DNA of 64,000 nucleotides from Methanobacterium sp. (GTDB taxonomy: Archaea > Methanobacteriota > Methanobacteria > Methanobacteriales > Methanobacteriaceae). Of this stretch, positions 10,076 to 20,689 are shown one piece after another. Under the pieces are notes generated by a model. The model worked only from the letters and a program-made list of their open reading frames with translations. It was not told the DNA's origin and did no database searches. The position numbers and the translations under genes are program-made. The stretch spans positions 1-64,000 of the forward strand of contig DUPR01000024.1 in NCBI GenBank assembly GCA_012838205.1. Direction: 5' to 3'. The stretch's first letter is position 1; every line of letters starts with the position of its first letter.

Positions 10076-11101
10076 ATGAAAATTGTTATTTTAGGCTTCG
10101 GAGCAGTGGGGCAAGGCATAGCTCGCGTTATATCCATGAAAAAAGATCATTTAAAAAATAAATATGAACTCAAACCCCAGATTGTGGCAGTCTGTGATCG
10201 TTCAGGAGCCGCTATTTGTGAATCTGGCCTGGATGAAGAATTACTTCTCCAGACAAAAAATGACACTGGTAAAATCGCACTATACCCTGATTATGGTTAT
10301 CCTAATATGGATAGTCTTCAAGTCTTAGATGAGATAGAATATGACTGCTTAGTAGAAGTCACCCCCACCGATATCAATGATGGCCAACCAGCACATAAAC
10401 ATATATTAAAAGCCATGGAAGATGGTAAAGATGTAGTAACCTCCAATAAAGGCCCTCTCGCATTATCATTCCAAGATCTGGCAGATTGTGCCAGAAAAAA
10501 CAATGTAGAATTCAAATTTGAAGCATCTGTTGGTGGAGCCATGCCTATTCTAAATTTAGCCCATGAAACCCTAGCAGGGTGCAGCATAGAATCCGTATAT
10601 GGCATACTTAACGGAACAACAAATTATATTTTATCCAGAATGGCTAATGAAGGCTCATCATATGAACAAACCCTGAAAGAAGCTCAAGAGATGGGAATTG
10701 CAGAAACAGACCCTTACCAAGATGTGGAGGGTATTGATGCTGCTTGTAAAATTGTGATACTGGCAAATTCAGTGCTTAACATGCCAGTAACACTTAAAGA
10801 TGTTAAAGTAGAAGGAATCTCAAAAATAACCTCTGAATCAATATCTCTAGCCAAAAAAGAAGGGTTACTTATAAAGCTAATCGGAGAAGCTTCTTCTGAT
10901 AATCTGGAAGTATCACCACGTTTGGTTCGTCAAGGTTCTCCCTTTGCAGTAGAAGGCACACTTAATGTGGCCACATTTAAAACTGACTTAGCAGATGATA
11001 TAACTGTAGTTGGGAAAGGTGCAGGCTCTGTGGAAACTGCTTCAGCAATTTTAAGCGATATCGTAAGCATCTGGAAAATGCGAAACAAGAAAAATAATTA
11101 A
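10076..11101 (+). CDS. hom: Homoserine dehydrogenase
   Basis: NAD(P)H-dependent reduction of aspartate semialdehyde to homoserine, the branch to threonine, isoleucine and methionine; 341 residues. The Rossmann motif GFGAVGQG lies at residues 6-13. [20 protein letters not shown] and [12 protein letters not shown] are the family's catalytic-domain signatures. No C-terminal ACT domain is fused; the separate ACT protein directly upstream may supply that control. GGTGA at 10066-10070, five bases before ATG 10076, sets the start; GTG at 10067 lies inside the binding site. Confidence 0.95.
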   Translation: MKIVILGFGAVGQGIARVISMKKDHLKNKYELKPQIVAVCDRSGAAICESGLDEELLLQTKNDTGKIALYPDYGYPNMDSLQVLDEIEYDCLVEVTPTDINDGQPAHKHILKAMEDGKDVVTSNKGPLALSFQDLADCARKNNVEFKFEASVGGAMPILNLAHETLAGCSIESVYGILNGTTNYILSRMANEGSSYEQTLKEAQEMGIAETDPYQDVEGIDAACKIVILANSVLNMPVTLKDVKVEGISKITSESISLAKKEGLLIKLIGEASSDNLEVSPRLVRQGSPFAVEGTLNVATFKTDLADDITVVGKGAGSVETASAILSDIVSIWKMRNKKNN

Positions 11102-11160
11102 CTTAAACATTTTCCATTATATACTAATTTTAAAAATTCGGTAGTACTAGGAGATAATGA

Positions 11161-12384
11161 ATGAAATACGTAGTGGTTATTGGAGATGGAATGACTGACC
11201 TTCCCCTCAAAGAACTGGATGGTAAAACACCCCTTCAGAGTGCGCAAACACCTAACATGGATTTTATAGCTAAAAATGGTTCATCAGGATTATTGAAAAC
11301 TGTTCCCGAGGGAATGGAACCTGGTTCAGATGTGGCAAATCTTTCTATAATGGGTTACAACCCGAAGAAGTATTACACTGGTCGCGGACCATTGGAAGCT
11401 GCCAGTATTGGGGCTGAATTATCAGACAATGATGTGGGATTTCGTTGCAACTTCATAACTGTAGATGAAGGCATGCTTGCTGACTTTAATGCTGGACATA
11501 TTAGCACTGCCGAAGCATCACAACTCATAGAAGCTTTAAATAAATCTTTTTATCGTTTCGGTAAATTTTATTTGGGAACTAGTTATCGGCATTTATTTGT
11601 ATTAAACAATAAAGATGCAGCTAGCCTTAATTCAACACCTCCCCATGATGTAGTTGGAGAACCCATTTTTGAACATCTCTTAAAACCAGAAGATCATCCT
11701 TTCTCAATTAAACTCAATGAGTTAATGCAAAAATCATCTGATATCCTAACCAAACATCCTGTAAATAAAAAAAGGATAGATGAAGGTAAAAAACCAGCTA
11801 ATATGATTTGGTTATGGGGGCAGGGCACCAAACCCCAGATGCCTGTATTTAAAGATAATTACGGCCTTCGCGGTGCAACCATTACTGGTGTGGATCTTAT
11901 TAAAGGAATTGGAACATATTTAGGGCTGACCAATGTCCATGTTCCTGGTGCAACAGGATATTATGATACTGATTACTGTGGCAAGGTAACTTTCGCCTTG
12001 GAAGCTCTTGAAAATCATGACTTGGTATTTATCCATGTGGAAGCTCCAGATGAAGCAGGTCATGCTGGTGATATCCAGGAAAAGATAATGGCGATTGAAC
12101 GTATAGATCTGCGTATACTTGGTAAACTCTTAGAAGAACTTCCTTCATTAGGTGACTTTGCTATAGCCATATTACCAGATCATCCAACCCCAATTGATAT
12201 TAGGACACACACTTCCGATCCTGTTCCATATGCAGTGTATTCGCCTGGATGTGAATCTGATGATACTGAAAGCTATGATGAAGTAGCAGTTGAAAAAAGT
12301 TTTAAAAATAGTTCCAAAGAATTAATGGACGGTTACCAGTTTTTAAAATTTTTTATTAAATATTCTAGTAAAAAAATACAGTGA
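11161..12384 (+). CDS. apgM: Cofactor-independent phosphoglycerate mutase, archaeal type
   Basis: Interconverts 3- and 2-phosphoglycerate in glycolysis/gluconeogenesis; 407 residues, alkaline-phosphatase superfamily. [12 protein letters not shown] at the N-terminus gives the first metal-binding Asp. [14 protein letters not shown] near residue 55 holds the nucleophile Ser. [14 protein letters not shown], and further on LPDHPTP and [12 protein letters not shown], supply the remaining metal ligands. GGAG stands just upstream of the ATG. It lies between hom and murT on the same strand; some archaeal relatives act in the homoserine-kinase reaction of threonine synthesis, which its position next to hom makes worth considering. 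Confidence 0.9.
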   Translation: MKYVVVIGDGMTDLPLKELDGKTPLQSAQTPNMDFIAKNGSSGLLKTVPEGMEPGSDVANLSIMGYNPKKYYTGRGPLEAASIGAELSDNDVGFRCNFITVDEGMLADFNAGHISTAEASQLIEALNKSFYRFGKFYLGTSYRHLFVLNNKDAASLNSTPPHDVVGEPIFEHLLKPEDHPFSIKLNELMQKSSDILTKHPVNKKRIDEGKKPANMIWLWGQGTKPQMPVFKDNYGLRGATITGVDLIKGIGTYLGLTNVHVPGATGYYDTDYCGKVTFALEALENHDLVFIHVEAPDEAGHAGDIQEKIMAIERIDLRILGKLLEELPSLGDFAIAILPDHPTPIDIRTHTSDPVPYAVYSPGCESDDTESYDEVAVEKSFKNSSKELMDGYQFLKFFIKYSSKKIQ

Positions 12385-12435
12385 ATCAATCATTAACTAT
12401 TTAGTGCCCTATAAATTTGATATCAATCCATTAAG

Positions 12436-13854
12436 GTGGGATTCAATATAGATTCTTCAAAATTCAGATATTCTCTTGCAGTTGCTACCGGTACAGTTAC
12501 CAGTTTTATCCTCAGGAAAATCTTCAGAAGTAGCGCCAGTGCCCTGCCGGGTAAAGTGGCAATGGCAATTTATCCTGAAATTTTGAAACTAGTAAATCAA
12601 CGCTGCCATAAAAAGATCATAATCACCGGGACCAATGGTAAAACAACCACCAACAACTTGCTTAATTTCATTTTTCGAAGGGAGTTTTCCTCAGTTCTTT
12701 CTAATTTACGGGGCGCAAATATGCCACAGGGATTGGTAAGTGCTTTTTTACATGACCGAAAAAAAGAATATGATTGGGGAATCTTTGAAGTTGATGAAGG
12801 TTCGTTTAGAAGGGTGACTCGCGATATTAAACCAGACTATGTACTGGTAACTAATTTCTTCCGAGACCAATTGGACCGCTATGGAGAGATCGAAAAAGCA
12901 TTTCAGGATATTTTTGAAGCACTTAAACCTTTGAAAACTACCTTAATTCTGAACGCTGATGATCCCCTAGTTTCTGACTTTAAAAAGTTGAATAAAAAGA
13001 ATATATATTATGGTGTTGCACATAACCAGTACAGCACTGATGAACAAGCAATAGTTGAATCAAGACTCTGCCCTTCATGCAGCAGTTACCTTGAATATGA
13101 TTATTATAATTATGGCCAGTTAGGTAGCTACAAATGCCCAGATTGTGGTTTTAAAAACCCTGATTATGATTATACTATTACGCAAATAGATTATCGTGAC
13201 TATGTTTACCATTTTAAGTTTAAAACAAAAGATCATAACTCTCATGACATTGCCTTTCCATACGAAGGTATTTTCAATGCTTATAACTGTTGCGCGGCAT
13301 TATCAACATCCCATGAAATCGGGTTGCCCATGAAGAAAGTTGCTCATTTAGTGGGGGAATTTGAATATCATCTGGGACGGATGGAAAATTTCCAATTCCC
13401 AGACAAAGTTGTTAAAATAGCTCTGGTCAAAAATCCCATCGGACTCACCGAAACTATAAGCAGCATATCCCTTGATGAGCGAGATAAATCCATGCTATTT
13501 GTACTGAATGATAATCCAGCCGATGGTACGGATGTGTCATGGATATGGGATGCTGAATTAGAAAAAATTAGTAATGTTAAAAATCTTAATAAAATCTTTT
13601 GCGCAGGCCGAAGAGCTGAAGATATCGCATTACGACTTAAATATGCCGGGGTGCCTGTTGGACTAATAGAATTAGATAATGACATGGATCAAGCAATAGG
13701 AAAAGTATTGGAAGAAGAAGTAGAAATCATTTACCTATTACCAACATATACTGCAGTTTTTCAGGCCCGAGAACTTGTTCTGGCACGTTTAGAAGGGTCT
13801 GGTAAGAAAATGTCACATTTTCGAGAATACTTAAAGAATCTAAAAATTCCATAA
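12436..13854 (+). CDS. murT: MurT-like Mur ligase (pseudomurein wall candidate)
   Basis: ATP-dependent Mur-ligase-fold protein of 472 residues. TGTNGKTTT near residue 65 is the P-loop. CPSC and CPDC near residues 212 and 235 form the zinc ribbon inserted in MurT proteins, and the C-terminal domain carries the DUF1727-type DNPADGTDVSWIWD segment. In bacteria MurT with GatD amidates a glutamate of lipid II. Archaea of this group lack murein but make pseudomurein, so an analogous amidation of its peptide is the likely role. The start is taken as GTG 12436, but a GGTGGG sequence overlaps it, so the true start may be a few codons later. gatD follows 94 bp downstream. Confidence 0.88.
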   Translation: MGFNIDSSKFRYSLAVATGTVTSFILRKIFRSSASALPGKVAMAIYPEILKLVNQRCHKKIIITGTNGKTTTNNLLNFIFRREFSSVLSNLRGANMPQGLVSAFLHDRKKEYDWGIFEVDEGSFRRVTRDIKPDYVLVTNFFRDQLDRYGEIEKAFQDIFEALKPLKTTLILNADDPLVSDFKKLNKKNIYYGVAHNQYSTDEQAIVESRLCPSCSSYLEYDYYNYGQLGSYKCPDCGFKNPDYDYTITQIDYRDYVYHFKFKTKDHNSHDIAFPYEGIFNAYNCCAALSTSHEIGLPMKKVAHLVGEFEYHLGRMENFQFPDKVVKIALVKNPIGLTETISSISLDERDKSMLFVLNDNPADGTDVSWIWDAELEKISNVKNLNKIFCAGRRAEDIALRLKYAGVPVGLIELDNDMDQAIGKVLEEEVEIIYLLPTYTAVFQARELVLARLEGSGKKMSHFREYLKNLKIP

Positions 13855-13948
13855 TACACTTAGAAAAATGTAATTGAAAATTAATTAACTCCCCAAGTAT
13901 CAACATTTTTCACAAACATTAATAGAATCAAATACTCAGGGAAAAACT

Positions 13949-14671
13949 ATGGAACTAAAAATTTATCACATGTATCCAGATCTTTTAAATCTTTATGGAG
14001 ATATTGGCAATGTAACTTGCCTCACTCAAAGATGCAAGTGGCGGGGCATCCAAGTCGAAGTGGTTGGGTTCAGCATGAAACACGAAGCCCCATTGATTGA
14101 TGGTGACCTTTTTTTCATAGGAGGAGGTTCGGATCGTGGGCAAAACATTGTTTACACCCATCTTCGTAAATACAGCAACCAAATAGGGGAATTAATTGAA
14201 GAAGGAACCCCAGTTCTGGCCATATGTGGTGGTTATCAGTTATTAGGAGAAAAATATATTGATGCAGAAGGTTCCGATGTTCCGGGACTTGGAATATTCG
14301 ATTACTACACGCGTAGTGAAGAAGGACGACTTATTGGGAACATTATAATCGAAAACAGTTTAGGGTTAAACCCTGAAACATTTGTGGGCTTTGAAAACCA
14401 TGGAGGGCGCACCTATCACGAACATCAACCACTGGGTAAGGTGTTGGTGGGATATGGCAACAATGGTAAAGATAAACAGGAGGGGATGGTGTACCGCAAT
14501 TGTATTGGAACCTACCTTCACGGCCCATTATTACCTAAAAACCCTCAATTAGCAGATTTCCTGATTTTGAAAGCTTTGGAAAGAAAGTATGGTTTGAAAA
14601 AGTTGCCTGGTCTTGAAGATGATTGGGAATACGCAGCCCATAATAAAGTACTGAAGCTTTACTCACCTTGA
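13949..14671 (+). CDS. gatD: GatD-like glutamine amidotransferase
   Basis: Class I (CobB/CobQ-type) glutaminase domain protein of 240 residues. The nucleophile Cys lies in AICGGYQLLG near residue 92 and the catalytic His in YLHGPLLPKNP near residue 190. FFIGGGSDRGQ and GFENHGGRTY match the GatD family. It is expected to form a heterodimer with the MurT-like ligase encoded just upstream and to supply ammonia for amidating a cell-wall peptide. It has AGGGA upstream of the ATG. An alternative is a cobyric-acid-type amidotransferase, but the murT neighbour argues against that. Confidence 0.88.
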   Translation: MELKIYHMYPDLLNLYGDIGNVTCLTQRCKWRGIQVEVVGFSMKHEAPLIDGDLFFIGGGSDRGQNIVYTHLRKYSNQIGELIEEGTPVLAICGGYQLLGEKYIDAEGSDVPGLGIFDYYTRSEEGRLIGNIIIENSLGLNPETFVGFENHGGRTYHEHQPLGKVLVGYGNNGKDKQEGMVYRNCIGTYLHGPLLPKNPQLADFLILKALERKYGLKKLPGLEDDWEYAAHNKVLKLYSP

Positions 14672-14878
14672 CCATTTTTATGAGTTCATTTTCAATTCCT
14701 CTTTTTATTTAGGTAACTTTTTTAATGAGATTCAACAATAAATAGATGTTCCTATTTAGGAAGTTCTATTTGAAATTATTCCTCTTTTAAATAAGAGCAT
14801 TTCAACTGGGAATAAAATTCTGTTGCTAAAAAAAATAATAATCAACCTTAACAATAATCAATGGAATCTTTAAAGGAG

Positions 14879-16498
14879 ATGATTAGTCTGTCTAAATATA
14901 TTGTGGTTACTGGTGGTGTGGTAAGTTCAATTGGAAAAGGGATAACTTCAGCTTCAATTGGCAGAATTCTAAGATCATATGGTGTGGATGTTACAGCAAT
15001 CAAGATCGACCCATACCTTAACTGGGATTCTGGAACTTTAAACCCCTACCAACATGGAGAAGTTTTCGTGACTGAAGATGGTATGGAAACTGATCTAGAT
15101 TTAGGGCACTATGAACGTTTTTTAGATGTGAATCTCTCCGGTAAATCTAATATCACCACTGGCAAAGTATATTCTTCTGTTATTGATCATGAACGTAAAG
15201 GAGATTACTTGGGCTCCTGTGTACAAATCATTCCCCATATCACCAATAAAATAAAGGATATGATTAGAAAAATAGCCAACGAAAGCCATGCCGAAGTTGT
15301 TCTGGTGGAAGTGGGTGGAACTGTAGGGGATATTGAAAGCCAACCCTTCCTTGAAGCACTAAGACAACTTAGAAACGAAGAAGGCCATGACAATGTTATG
15401 GTTGTACACGTAACATATGTGCCCTATCTTAAAGCTGCAGGTGAGTTTAAGACAAAACCTACTCAGCACAGCACTAAAGAACTCAGAAGCACTGGGATAA
15501 TACCCGATATGATTATTTGTCGCTCGGAGTTACCTATGGATCAGCCTCTGAAAAATAAAATATCTCATTTCTGTGACGTGGAAAGGGAAGCTGTTATTAA
15601 CACACCTGATGTGCACTCAATTTATGAAGTACCCCTAATCTTGAACCAAGAACATGTGGGAGAGTATGTAATAAACAGAATTAAACTCGAAACCGGTAAA
15701 CAAGACTTGGAAGAATGGAAAAAAGTGGTTAATGCCCTTCAACAGGATGAATATCAGGTGAATGTTGGTATTATCGGCAAATACGTTGAACTGGAAGATG
15801 CTTATATGAGCATCAGAGAATCTCTAAAACATGCTGCCGCTCATGTGGGAATTAAAGTGAATATTGAATGGATACAAGCCGAAAATAAAATCAATGAAGA
15901 AAAAATTAGTCATCTAGATTCTATTCTTATTCCTGGAGGTTTCGGGGAGCGAGGCATATCTGGAAAACTTGAAGCAGTCCGTTACTCATTACAACATCAG
16001 GTACCGTTATTTGGAATATGTTTAGGAATGCAATGCATGGTGATTGAATTTGCCCGGCTTAATGGGCTTGATGATGCACACAGCACAGAATTTAACCCTG
16101 AAACTCCTTATCCAGTCATTGATCTAATGGAAGAACAAAAAAAGATTAAAAATATTGGAGGAACCATGAGGTTGGGTTCCTATCCCTGCCAACTTAAAGA
16201 AGGAACTATGGCTAAGGATGCCTATGGTGAAAAAGAAGTTAGCGAACGCCACCGGCATCGTTATGAATTAAACAACGACTACCGGGAAATCTTACAAGAA
16301 AAAGGACTAATAATTTCTGGAACTTCACATGACGACTTTTTGGTTGAAATGGTTGAGTTGAAGGATCATCCCTGGTTTTTGGGTTGCCAATTCCACCCTG
16401 AATTTAAATCACGACCCAACAAGGCCCATCCCATCTTTGTATCATTTCTGGAAGCAACACTCCTGAATCATAAACAAAAGTCAATGCATAACGATTGA
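14879..16498 (+). CDS. pyrG: CTP synthase
   Basis: Makes CTP from UTP, ATP and glutamine. The N-terminal amidoligase has [16 protein letters not shown] and [12 protein letters not shown]; the C-terminal glutaminase has GICLGMQC and FHPEF. About 540 residues, the usual length. The start is uncertain. ATG 14861 has no ribosome binding site. ATG 14879 follows GGAG with no spacing. A GGAGATGA sequence at 14875-14882 is placed ideally for CTG 14888, three codons later and right before the conserved SKYIVV. I give the nearest ATG as a conservative choice. About 200 bp of AT-rich DNA precede the gene. Confidence 0.95.
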   Translation: MISLSKYIVVTGGVVSSIGKGITSASIGRILRSYGVDVTAIKIDPYLNWDSGTLNPYQHGEVFVTEDGMETDLDLGHYERFLDVNLSGKSNITTGKVYSSVIDHERKGDYLGSCVQIIPHITNKIKDMIRKIANESHAEVVLVEVGGTVGDIESQPFLEALRQLRNEEGHDNVMVVHVTYVPYLKAAGEFKTKPTQHSTKELRSTGIIPDMIICRSELPMDQPLKNKISHFCDVEREAVINTPDVHSIYEVPLILNQEHVGEYVINRIKLETGKQDLEEWKKVVNALQQDEYQVNVGIIGKYVELEDAYMSIRESLKHAAAHVGIKVNIEWIQAENKINEEKISHLDSILIPGGFGERGISGKLEAVRYSLQHQVPLFGICLGMQCMVIEFARLNGLDDAHSTEFNPETPYPVIDLMEEQKKIKNIGGTMRLGSYPCQLKEGTMAKDAYGEKEVSERHRHRYELNNDYREILQEKGLIISGTSHDDFLVEMVELKDHPWFLGCQFHPEFKSRPNKAHPIFVSFLEATLLNHKQKSMHND

Positions 16499-16531
16499 GG
16501 AAATCTGAATGATAAAATATAGAGGAATTAA

Positions 16532-17692
16532 ATGATGGTTGAAATCCCTTTAATAACCACTTTCATCGCCATAGTAGCTTGTCTTTACGCCAGTTATTCT
16601 GATCTTAAACGTGGCATAATACCTAACAAACTAACGTTCCCTCTTATTGCCTTGGGAATAATACTTAACGGGATTTATTCTTTTATGATGGGTGAAATCT
16701 GGTTTATTGTAATATGTATAGTGATTACAGGAGTTGTATTTGCCTTAGGATATGTTTTCTGGAAGATGGGAGCTTGGGCTGGAGGTGATGTCAAACTTTT
16801 CACAGCCCTGGCAGCACTTCTACCAGTTTCCCCTGTTTTGATATCTTACGATATATTCGGAGTGCACTTCCCTGTTGAAGGAATCTATCCTTTCCCTTTA
16901 ACCTTAATTATTAACAGTATTTTATCTGTTTTCCCATTTATCTTGATTTATGTATTTTACGTGGTTTTGAGGATTAAAAAACATTTGATTGGCGAGTTAT
17001 TTTCACCAATCACCGAAGATTATAAAAAAAATTTTGTCCTGACACTGGTAATGACATCATCAATAACAATAACCATGTTTGTAACTCAAGAACTCCGCCT
17101 GCAAATCGTGATAATTTCTTTGATATTGATGATTTTGCTAACACTGGTAATATCCAAGCTGCCGAACCAAGTGAAAGCAGTTTTAGTATCATTAGTAGTT
17201 GTTGCCTCCTTATTTTATAATTTAGAAATTACTATCTACAGTATCATTCTGTTGTATATCACCATGACCTTTATCAGAATCATAAGGAAGTTTTTATCAT
17301 CAATAAATAAACAAGCCTTACAAGATGAATATCCGCTGGAAGAACTTTCAGAAGGAATGATACCAGCCTATAATCTTTACCAACGCGATGATAAGGTGTA
17401 TGTGGATGATGAAAGTTTTGTGGATAAAATAACAAAGGGAATTAAAACTAAAGACATTAGCATGCTGACCACGCCTATGGGAAAGAAGTTAATTACAAAT
17501 TTAGCCGCAGGATTAACACCGGATGATATTGAACTCCTTAAAAAACTGCATAGTGAAGGGAAGATTTCTAATAAATTCAAAGTCAAACGAGGAGTTCCCT
17601 TCGCACCTTCGATCTTCATTGGACTGTTAATATCCCTTTTTATTGGAGATATGTTAGTTATTCTGCAAATGGTCATTTCTTGGATAATTTAA
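16532..17692 (+). CDS. Class III prepilin peptidase (EppA/A24-type)
   Basis: Integral membrane aspartic protease of 386 residues. The two catalytic aspartates are D24 in YSDLKRGIIPN and D86 in GAWAGGDVKLF, the signature of A24 prepilin peptidases. At least six to eight hydrophobic segments are seen, with a long soluble loop at about residues 265-355 before a last membrane helix. In methanogens the EppA enzyme cleaves class III prepilins before Gln of the QxSxE motif. Three such prepilins lie within 12 kb (17822, 23279, 28162), the first starting 130 bp downstream, which supports this substrate. AGGA precedes the ATG. Confidence 0.88.
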   Translation: MMVEIPLITTFIAIVACLYASYSDLKRGIIPNKLTFPLIALGIILNGIYSFMMGEIWFIVICIVITGVVFALGYVFWKMGAWAGGDVKLFTALAALLPVSPVLISYDIFGVHFPVEGIYPFPLTLIINSILSVFPFILIYVFYVVLRIKKHLIGELFSPITEDYKKNFVLTLVMTSSITITMFVTQELRLQIVIISLILMILLTLVISKLPNQVKAVLVSLVVVASLFYNLEITIYSIILLYITMTFIRIIRKFLSSINKQALQDEYPLEELSEGMIPAYNLYQRDDKVYVDDESFVDKITKGIKTKDISMLTTPMGKKLITNLAAGLTPDDIELLKKLHSEGKISNKFKVKRGVPFAPSIFIGLLISLFIGDMLVILQMVISWII

Positions 17693-17774
17693 CAATTCTA
17701 AATCTGCCCATAATGTAAAATCACATTAAAAATAGCTGATTAGATTGTTAATGAGCAACTAATGTTGTGCCAAT

Positions 17775-17783
17775 ATTTATATA
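17775..17783 (+). promoter_or_regulatory. TATA box of pilin gene 17822
   Basis: TTTATATAA lies 39 bp upstream of the pilin ATG. Transcription would start near 17803-17808 and give a short leader that contains the GTGA ribosome binding site. Confidence 0.6.
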
Positions 17784-17821
17784 AATGCGCAGTCATAAAT
17801 CATAAAATAGTAGTGATTAAT

Positions 17822-18259
17822 ATGGAAAATAAAGGACAAGTATCTGCAGAATATTTATTAACTGTAGTAGTAATTTTGATAATATTGGCTTCTGTTTCCA
17901 TACCATTAGTAGGTAAATCAGTTAATGACACTATGGATATTTCTAAATCAGCAGATGTTGACAACGCAGTGAACAGCATAGCTAATGCAGTTAACTTGGT
18001 TTATGCTAACGGCCCAGGTGCAAAAAGGACCATCAGTGTTTATATGCCCATAACTCAAACTTTAACAGTAAACGGAGGAAATCTTCAAATGAATGTACCT
18101 CTAAATACGCCTTTAAATGGAGAATCTTCCAAAAATATAACCGCAAATATAAATTATAATGTTACTATAAACAATCCTACCTTCTCCAAAGGATGGCATA
18201 CTGTTACTGTAACTTGGCCAACTACTGGTGATCATTCTCCAATTACCATCAGCCATTAA
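17822..18259 (+). CDS. Class III (QxSxE) type IV pilin
   Basis: A 145-residue pilin of the DUF361/class III type. MENKG is a short charged leader, and QVSAEYLL opens the hydrophobic helix (to about residue 32), so cleavage is expected between G5 and Q6. The mature C-terminal domain is rich in Asn, Thr and Val with several NxT/S sequons, as in glycosylated surface pilins. GTGA five bases before ATG 17822 fixes the start. It follows the prepilin peptidase gene and has its own TATA box, so it may be strongly expressed alone. Confidence 0.88.
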   Translation: MENKGQVSAEYLLTVVVILIILASVSIPLVGKSVNDTMDISKSADVDNAVNSIANAVNLVYANGPGAKRTISVYMPITQTLTVNGGNLQMNVPLNTPLNGESSKNITANINYNVTINNPTFSKGWHTVTVTWPTTGDHSPITISH

Positions 18260-18371
18260 ACGGGGTAATTAATCATAATGTAAACAGATAATTTAATTAA
18301 ATATTTATTTTTATTTTATCTGACAAATTGCAAGTTCTAAACAATAATAAAAAAAAATTAAAGTGATAATT

Positions 18372-19259
18372 ATGGGGATATTCAGCAAACTAGGCAATGC
18401 CATGTTGGGATTTTTCTCACTTCTGGGATCCATAATTCTGGCAATACCAAAAATTCCTCAGAAACTTCAAAATATCAACCAAGATCGTGTGAAAGAAAAA
18501 ATTGTTAGTGAAAACTTAAAAGAGAATGTTTCCCAGGTAAAAGATAATTTTGGATTTCATGAAAAAGCGTCTAAAAGAACCAGTAATGACTACGGAAAAA
18601 TTAAATCAAAAGAAACTCCAGCAACAGATAAAGGAGATTCAGATGTTCTCCTTATCTCTGCCCCATTCACATCCAAGGAAAAGGAAGATACCATCTTTCG
18701 TCTGCAAATATTATCCGCTGGGTTTCTCATTTTATCAGTGTTAACCTTGCTGAGTTTCATACCCATGGTTTTATACGCTATTATATCTATTTTATTAGTA
18801 GGGTTTATTCTTTATACCCTATTTAACAGAGTTAAAGTCATGTATGGCCCTGAATTCCCTGCATATCGGGATTTTTTCCTAATGTATATTGCAGTGGGCA
18901 TTGTGCTGGTGTTAGTAGGCACTAACCCTACCTTGGTAATTACATTTTCATGGAGTTTTTTCCCATCTCTTACTATTCTAATATTTTCAATGATTGCCGT
19001 TGCAGTGGTTTACCTTATCTTTAGGATTCGGTACCACCGTGACTTCACATATGGAGTTGTTGTTGAAACTGGAGAAAAAATGGCCTATGTGAAGGTAGAA
19101 TATGACATCCGGTCCAATGTTAAGCCAGATATTTATATAGTGGACAACAGTTACGGGGCATCCAGTGGAAACTTAGTAAAACTAAAAACAGAAAACAAAG
19201 TTTTGAGTAACAGTGGTAACAAACCCATTAGCATTATAGAAACAGTGAACAAGATTTAA
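18372..19259 (+). CDS. Membrane protein, DUF2101-like
   Basis: A 295-residue membrane protein with an amphipathic N-terminus, a charged segment of about 70 residues, then four to five hydrophobic helices (about 110-225) and a soluble C-terminal domain of strands (VVVETGEKMAYVKVEYDI). It resembles the archaeal DUF2101 group, as far as I can recall it; the function is unknown. GTGA five bases upstream supports ATG 18372 over GTG 18363. It lies right after a pilin gene, so a role in the cell envelope is plausible but unproven. Confidence 0.72.
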   Translation: MGIFSKLGNAMLGFFSLLGSIILAIPKIPQKLQNINQDRVKEKIVSENLKENVSQVKDNFGFHEKASKRTSNDYGKIKSKETPATDKGDSDVLLISAPFTSKEKEDTIFRLQILSAGFLILSVLTLLSFIPMVLYAIISILLVGFILYTLFNRVKVMYGPEFPAYRDFFLMYIAVGIVLVLVGTNPTLVITFSWSFFPSLTILIFSMIAVAVVYLIFRIRYHRDFTYGVVVETGEKMAYVKVEYDIRSNVKPDIYIVDNSYGASSGNLVKLKTENKVLSNSGNKPISIIETVNKI

Positions 19260-19364
19260 TATTTAATCTTTTTTAGTGAATTTTATGTTTGTATAAATAT
19301 TTTTTAATTCTCTTCTAGAAAAATATGACAAATTAAATTATTTTCAAATCAAAGGAAGCTAAAG

Positions 19365-20120
19365 ATGCTTAAAATATCATCTAAACATCCTCGTTACAAA
19401 TCCCTTCTATTGCGGGAAAAAATGGCAAAGGCTTACCAAGAAGGAATCCTTGCAGACACTGCCCTAATCGCCCATGGAAGAGGTGAAGCCTTTGACTATA
19501 TTTTAGGTGAAAAAACCAGCCCTTCCGCAATTGAAGCCATTCGATGTGGAGTTTCTGCAATGTTACTGGCTGAAAATCCAGTGATATCAGTTAATGGTAA
19601 TACTGCTGTTCTTAGCGCAGAACATCTTGTTGAATTATCCCGTTTAATTCCAGCACCCATCGAAATCAATTTATTCTATCGTACCCCGCAAAGGGTTGAG
19701 AAAATGGAGGAACTGTTAAAAAAATCGGGCGCAACAAAAGTTTTAGGGAGAAAAAATGATGATTACCTCCCTATTCCTGGACTGGAAGGACCCCGATCCC
19801 GTGCACATCCTGATGGTGTGCACCAAGCAGATGTAGTATTAGTGCCATTAGAAGATGGTGACAGGGCACAAGCACTGGTATCATTAGGGAAAAAGGTCAT
19901 AACCATTGATCTGAATCCTTTATCCAGAACAGCTCAAACATCATCCATAACCATAGTAGATAACGTGGTTAGAGCCATACCCTTAATGATTCAGGAAGTG
20001 GCCAAACTAAAAAAATATTCCAAAAAACAGTTAACAAGAATTGTGAATAAATTTGACAATTCTGAAAATATTTCTAAATCGCTAAACTCAATATCCCATC
20101 ATTTTAAACAGGATGAATGA
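19365..20120 (+). CDS. 4-phosphopantoate--beta-alanine ligase (phosphopantothenate synthetase)
   Basis: Archaeal CoA-pathway enzyme that joins 4-phosphopantoate and beta-alanine using ATP, replacing bacterial PanC plus PanK; 251 residues. Strong family segments are SSKHPRYKSLLLREKM, LIAHGRGEAFDYILGE, INLFYRTPQRVEKME and VITIDLNPLSRTAQTS, followed by ITIVDNVVRA. It is cytoplasmic. AAGGAA precedes ATG 19365. The next gene begins essentially at its stop, so the two are probably one transcript; whether the neighbour also serves CoA synthesis is unknown. Confidence 0.92.
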   Translation: MLKISSKHPRYKSLLLREKMAKAYQEGILADTALIAHGRGEAFDYILGEKTSPSAIEAIRCGVSAMLLAENPVISVNGNTAVLSAEHLVELSRLIPAPIEINLFYRTPQRVEKMEELLKKSGATKVLGRKNDDYLPIPGLEGPRSRAHPDGVHQADVVLVPLEDGDRAQALVSLGKKVITIDLNPLSRTAQTSSITIVDNVVRAIPLMIQEVAKLKKYSKKQLTRIVNKFDNSENISKSLNSISHHFKQDE

Positions 20121-20122
20121 AC

Positions 20123-20689
20123 ATGAAAGTAATTGGAGTAACAGGAATGCCAGGATCTGGTAAAAGCGTGGTTTCTAGAGTTGCAGAGAAGTTGGGGATG
20201 AAAGTAGTAAAGATGGGCGATGTGATAAGGGAAGAAGCCCAGCAAAGAAATGAAGATCCCGGAATAGTGGCAGTGCAATTACGGAAAGAATATGGTAAAC
20301 ACGTGGTTGCCAGTCGTTGCGTAGATATAATAAAGAACTTGACCAAGGAAAATTCATCATCTAATTCTAAATCCAGAGTGAACAAACCCCAATTATTCCT
20401 AGTTGAAGGTATTCGCAGCCCATGGGAAGTAAATATATTTAAGAAGAATTTTAAAGATTTTAAAGTAATAGCTGTGCATTCTAAACCAGAAACCCGTTTT
20501 TTCCGGCTGAAAAAAAGGATGAGATCTGATGATTCGGCTGATTCCAAAGAATCCATGGAAAGAGATCAACGAGAACTGAAATTTGGAATAGGAGAAGTTA
20601 TAGTAAATTCAGATTTTATGGTAGTTAATGAAGGTAGTTTAAACAAATTTAAAAAAACTGTTCAGAGGATAATTGAAAATGAATTGTAA
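20123..20689 (+). CDS. P-loop nucleotide kinase-like protein, UPF0200 family
   Basis: A 188-residue single-domain protein with a Walker A loop GMPGSGKS near residue 8 and the layout of small nucleotide or CoA-type kinases: KMGDVIREEA and HSKPETRFFRLKKR form lid-like basic regions. It matches the archaeal UPF0200 group, whose substrate is not established. GGATGA at the end of the preceding gene, six bases before ATG 20123, sets the start; ATG 20117 overlaps the upstream stop and lacks spacing. Its own end overlaps the next gene by about 11 bp. Confidence 0.82.
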   Translation: MKVIGVTGMPGSGKSVVSRVAEKLGMKVVKMGDVIREEAQQRNEDPGIVAVQLRKEYGKHVVASRCVDIIKNLTKENSSSNSKSRVNKPQLFLVEGIRSPWEVNIFKKNFKDFKVIAVHSKPETRFFRLKKRMRSDDSADSKESMERDQRELKFGIGEVIVNSDFMVVNEGSLNKFKKTVQRIIENEL

